Assembly (NCBI RefSeq): GCF_901709675.1
Contig: NC_051105.1
Span: 1,798,001 to 1,862,000, forward strand
Length of the DNA: 64,000 nucleotides
Reading direction: 5' to 3'
Source of the DNA: Syngnathus acus
Taxonomy: Eukaryota > Chordata > Actinopteri > Syngnathiformes > Syngnathidae
Shown: positions 59,746 through 64,000 of the stretch, one piece after another
Layout of the letters: every line of letters begins with the position of its first letter
How positions within the stretch are numbered: position 1 is the stretch's first letter
Translations under genes and position numbers: made by a program
Notes under the pieces: model-generated
Seen by the model: only the letters and a program-made list of their open reading frames with translations
What the model was told of the DNA's origin: nothing
Databases searched by the model: none

Positions 59746-62700
59746 ACCGCTCGCTTGGGCCATCCAGCGCAGCGCAAGCCTCTAATCTACGCGCCGGTGC
59801 AGCTGCCGCTTTGCGGCTCCCAGGCAGCAGGGCACTTATTATTGTGCACACACACACACACGCACACAAGTGAACACACACTGGGGGGGGAAAAGTCCTC
59901 TCATGTGGTCGGCCAGCTGCCAGTAGCGTGCCTTCCCCTCACCAGTGTGACCCAAACACTGCCGAGGCTCCCGGTGCTGCTCCTTCGCTTTGGGGACTTT
60001 CCAGCCGAGGCGTGAGAAAGAGCCCGGCCGGGCCGAGACCAGCGAGGTAGCGACAGTGGCGGACGTACGGTGGGGAAAGCAAACAGCGAAAAGGGGAACA
60101 TGACAGAGCTGGATGTCCAAAATGCTTTTAAATCAGTGCGAACATTGCACCAAATTGATTTTGTAGCAACGTTCTTGAACTTGAAAATGAGCCCCCTGAC
60201 TGAGGAACCCGACTATTCGTAAATAATATTGAAGAGAAAATGTCAACGTGGTACATGATAAATTTATAAACATGGCAGTCAGGTGAGGCACAATATTCTA
60301 AGGCTCACCTTCTGTTTTTTCCCCTATTTAAATTTATTTTCTTTCTACTTGAGTCATTGTATTCTAAAGTAACTTTTGGCTAATCTCCCCACCTCTGTGA
60401 AATTTTATAATTATCTAAAAAATATATATATTTTTTTTAATTTCGGCAAGTACATAAACAATCCAATTTTTACAGCTTCATTTCACCTTATGTCTTACAC
60501 GACTTGTCACTGTTTACGTCGCACTTGTCCACCATGCTCAGACGCACGGACGAGAAATTAAAGTCAGGATTGCAAATGTGCGATGACGGGAGGCCAGCAG
60601 GCACATCTGCCGCTGAGGTCAGAAATCTCTTCCCATCGCCGTAACGCGAGGATGATGGATGCGGCACCCGCAGAGGTTTGCCTTGTGGTTCCCACCTCTA
60701 GAACTAAAATCCAGACTAAGTCCCTCTGATGTCTCTCTGGCAGCACCGGGTCGTTAGCCCAGCAATATTTGCTTTTGCCGGGAATCGCTTGTGGCACGGG
60801 CAAGAAAAATTGGAGTAAAAAACGTCAATTAATTCTCTGCATGGGGGAAGAGAGCTAAAAATGACAAAGTCGAAAAGGTTCAATTGGAGTGAAAGGCATG
60901 GAATAATAAAGAAATAAAGATGAGCTAAAGGTGATGTCAGCCCACACCTTTCTTTAAAAAAAAAAAAATTGTGCTGGACTGCAAAACTGAGCCGACTCAA
61001 CAGAACTCGACGCGTCCGTCATTTCTCAGCAAAAGTTCAACGTGTGCCAGCGTGCTTCTATTTTCTGGCCCTTCAAGATGCTCTTAATGTGCTCGGCGCA
61101 TCAACTTTGATGAAGAAACGCCCGCCTGACGCTAAATGATAGGGTGAGGCCTACTGCCATCAAATCAATGTGGACTTTGAGGACTCCCGGCAAATTATTA
61201 GTTCAATGGCCAAGACCATCTTCGCAACTTATCCACTCGGATTTAAAAAAAAAAAAAGTAGAAAGATCTCGTCAACATATCCCATACTGAGAATTATTTT
61301 GAAACCGGCGGTGGAACGGAAGCCAAAATTGCTCAACTTCTGATTCACTCGAGGTGTTAGGTATCACAATTGCTTATTTATAATCTAGTCCAGGTTGTTT
61401 TGTCTTTTTTTTGGTCTTTCTTGGAAACTCCCCGCAGCTGTTGATGTTTGCAAAGCCTTTCACTCGATATCAACGTTTACTGGAACAAGCGCCTGGACTT
61501 ACGGTAAAAGTCTGCGGGGTGTTTGCGTTGAGTCATCCTTGTTGGGCTAAAGAGAGGTCAAAGGTCAAACGAGGGCCTACTTCCGGTCGTCGAAAGGGAA
61601 GATGACCGTTCCAGGTTCGGAGACGTTCATTTGGACTATTTAGCAGACATAATGACACAATTGTACCCAGATGGAAGGGGAGGGGGTGATTTCTCACAGG
61701 AAAGTTGACACACTCAGTCACAGAGCTGACAAATTGACCTGAAGATGTTGTTTGAGATCTTGACTCAATATTGCCCCTTTTTGTTAAGGTAACAAATGGC
61801 TGCAACAATATCTGGGTGGTCAACGGGTTCTCAGCAACGTTCCTCAACGTTTCGTTTTAAGCAATCGGGACCGGGAAATATCAAAGGCCTACGTAGAAAG
61901 GTATATAAAATAAGATTTAAAAAAAACAATAATAAATAATATTTTACGACAATGAAAATATTCCTTAGTACTAAAAATTTTTTAATTTTATTTAGTATTT
62001 GTGTCCGTCATACGGTGGTTGCACGGTTACTCAGCTGGATGTTATTGGCCACATAACGCGCCAATTAACACCCTCTCACAATCATCGGGTCATTTATTGC
62101 TCAAATTACGGAGGGCTAAAGAATAGCAGCTCAGAGTTTAGGAGCGCTCAAGTAGGTTTGACCCCTTGTGAGGTCAAAGCGGGTCATCATCATTCTTTAG
62201 AAAATAACTCGAGGCTTTCAAATGGCTCGAACACCAACTGGATTTCGCCAAATTGTTTCAAAAGTGATTCATAAAGTTTTCATCCGTTTAAAGGAATTAT
62301 TATTGTTCTGGTGTTAACGCAAAAACGTAAAATTCTCAATCCAATATGATCGTTGAGTTCTCTCCCATTCTGCATCTGCAGACCTGATTTGAGAAGAGGT
62401 CGGACTTCAAGGACGTTATCTAGCGTCACAAATGAGAAAATATTCTCCAATTGGCTTCAAAACAGAACAATGTGCTGATATCATCTAGCTTGATGAACAC
62501 CAAACCAAGCTAACTGAGCTCAATGCAAAGTTCACACGGCTCCCGAAAGATATTTTGAGTCAAATGCATGACATTCTTTCTGCATTTTTTTTTTTTTAAA
62601 ACATTGCATATGTTGCGAAGATGAACCACAACCACGAGAACATCAACCAAGATCAAGCAACGAAATGTCGTCGTTAAAAAAGCATTACTGGGTTGATTGC

Positions 62701-63499
62701 ATATGCTTATGGTCAGCCCAAGTATGCAACTGTTTGCATGTGTGTGTGCGTGCGCGTGTGTATCGAGCCAAGCATATTTGAGTTTGTTCATCCCGCTTGC
62801 CTTTGCGTGTTAACGGGCAGGGTGGGAGACCCCAATGTGGGGGCCTTTGCCCATGTTGACGGACGCACCGGGCTCCAGGCATCATCAACAATGTCTGGGA
62901 ATCACCAGCGAGCGCAATGTGGGTCCGAGCTGCTATCACGATCATTACGAACTCGGGATGTTATGGGAACTTTTGCTTCAGATACGAGAAGCAGCTGCTA
63001 GCTTGACCCAAAACGCTGCACCGCTATCACTAGCGTTCCTTGTGGGAACGGTGACTATATGTTTCTTTGTGTACGTGGACATGCCAACTGAGGTCAGGAA
63101 TTCCCGTACAATCGTAAAAACACGGATGGATTTGTTTTTAATGTCGCCAAATAGTAGACATGTCTGAGGGAGTTGGACTGACAGACGTTAGCCCATGACA
63201 GCGTTATCCTATGCTATGCTAGCAGAGTTTGGTTACATGAAACTAGATGGTTAGGGTTAGTTTCTTAACTTTAACCTGAACCCTTGAGATGTGGAATATT
63301 TAACTAAATTAGTTTCTTTTGCATTTCAACTCGAGTACTTCTTTTTTTTTTTTACGAGATGCTACGCAAGCGCATGTGCAACAGTTTTACAGGCACTTCA
63401 TGACTTAACTGGTCCTGGAAGAGTTCACACCCTGCATGTACTGTTTCCAAAATAACTTACTATCTGATATGGATTTCACAACACGCAGCTCTGTAAATT

Positions 63500-63800
63500 G
63501 TGGCGAGAGCACATGTCGCGGTTCTCCACGCAGTTCCGCGGCCATCCCCCCCCGGCCATGCCTGCAGCGGCTCTCGCGGCGGTTCGCTCCGGAGCAGCTG
63601 CGCGCGGCGGCCGCCAAACTTCTGGCCGCTCGATTGTTCGGCTTCCAAAAGTCAACCAACCTCGGCAAATAGTGCGCAGCTTTTCCAGGGATCCCAGGCT
63701 ACCGGGATCAAACATCGTCACTCGCAGACGGCCCCAGCAGGCAGGCAGGCGGGCGGGCTCAGCGGTCACCACAGCTCTGGCCTCGGGGCCAGAGGAAACA
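63500..63800. other. GC/CpG-rich patch
   Basis: Markedly GC-rich with frequent CG (for example CGCGCGGCGGCCGCC near 63600), against an AT-rich surround. Both strands are open but neither translation is recognised. It may be a CpG island of a gene beyond the window. Confidence 0.35.
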
Positions 63801-64000
63801 CCCTCCCTGTGGCTTCCCTCTGCTGACAAATATTAAAGACCTGCCTTTTCCCCTTTAGTTGTTTCTCCTCACCATTTGCAAACCACTTTGTACTGATGCT
63901 AATGAAAAGAAAAGTCTTCCGGCTCAAATGGTTTTGCATTGTCGCCGCCCGTCTGCTGGTCTTTGCCTCGCCTCGCCACGCATCCGCCTGGCCTCCGTTT

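Larger units (their letters stand above)
55200..64000. other. Region downstream of wnt10a
   Basis: No gene is recognised on either strand. It holds a minisatellite (56701-57017), an (ATCC)n run (59644-59745), many short A/T runs and a GC-rich patch at 63500-63800. The human neighbours cdk5r2 and fev are not visible. Confidence 0.5.

Noticed and set aside
59317-59881. DGWM-repeat open frames (-) and HPSI-repeat frames (+)
   Set aside because: Produced by the (ATCC)n microsatellite.

Overview
The window reads as nuclear DNA of a ray-finned (teleost) fish. It has multi-exon genes with GT-AG introns, poly(A) signals, many di-, tri- and tetranucleotide microsatellites, tRNA-derived SINEs and dispersed DNA-transposon relics. 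No prokaryotic, organellar or viral gene is seen. Exon models were assembled by hand from splice sites, reading-frame continuity and resemblance to remembered vertebrate proteins; no alignment was run.

Four genes lie in tandem on the + strand. (1) A small Mnx-class homeobox gene of the MNR2/mnx2 type (5260-6651, 3 exons, 289 aa). (2) cfap65/ccdc108 (about 7829-15650, 33 coding exons, about 1717 aa), a sperm-flagellum/axoneme protein built of ASH/MSP-like Ig folds, with an RFX X-box just upstream. (3) wnt6 (18912-28869, 4 exons, 354 aa). (4) wnt10a (40566-53297, 4 exons, 410 aa). From memory, human 2q35 keeps WNT6, WNT10A and CFAP65 close together, so this is an ancient linkage group. mnx2 is added here, and I believe mammals lack it. 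No further gene was recognised from 53.3 to 64 kb; cdk5r2 and fev, the next genes in human, are not visible.

The outstanding non-genic structure is between wnt6 and wnt10a (about 30.06-36.08 kb). It begins with foldback (hairpin) repeat units, each carrying a CRE / CCAAT-box / GC-box cluster. These are followed by about 2.6 kb of degenerate telomere-type hexamers (GGGTTA mixed with GAGCTA, GTGCTA and GGGCTA). The hexamer array twice inverts head-to-head at GGGTTAACCC, and part of it is tandemly duplicated with an offset of exactly 1398 bp. Behind it are three tRNA-like SINE bodies and hAT-like ends. This is a compound interstitial telomeric palindrome sitting between two developmental signalling genes, and is my best candidate for something undescribed. 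An assembly artefact must be excluded.

Other points: a 13-histidine run in Wnt10a; a 60-nt stop-free in-frame intron, a GC-AG intron and a NAGNAG acceptor in cfap65; paired 60-nt exon-like modules in wnt10a intron 1; a convergent pair of CTCF-like motifs; and a dispersed Tc1-like end sequence present in at least six places.
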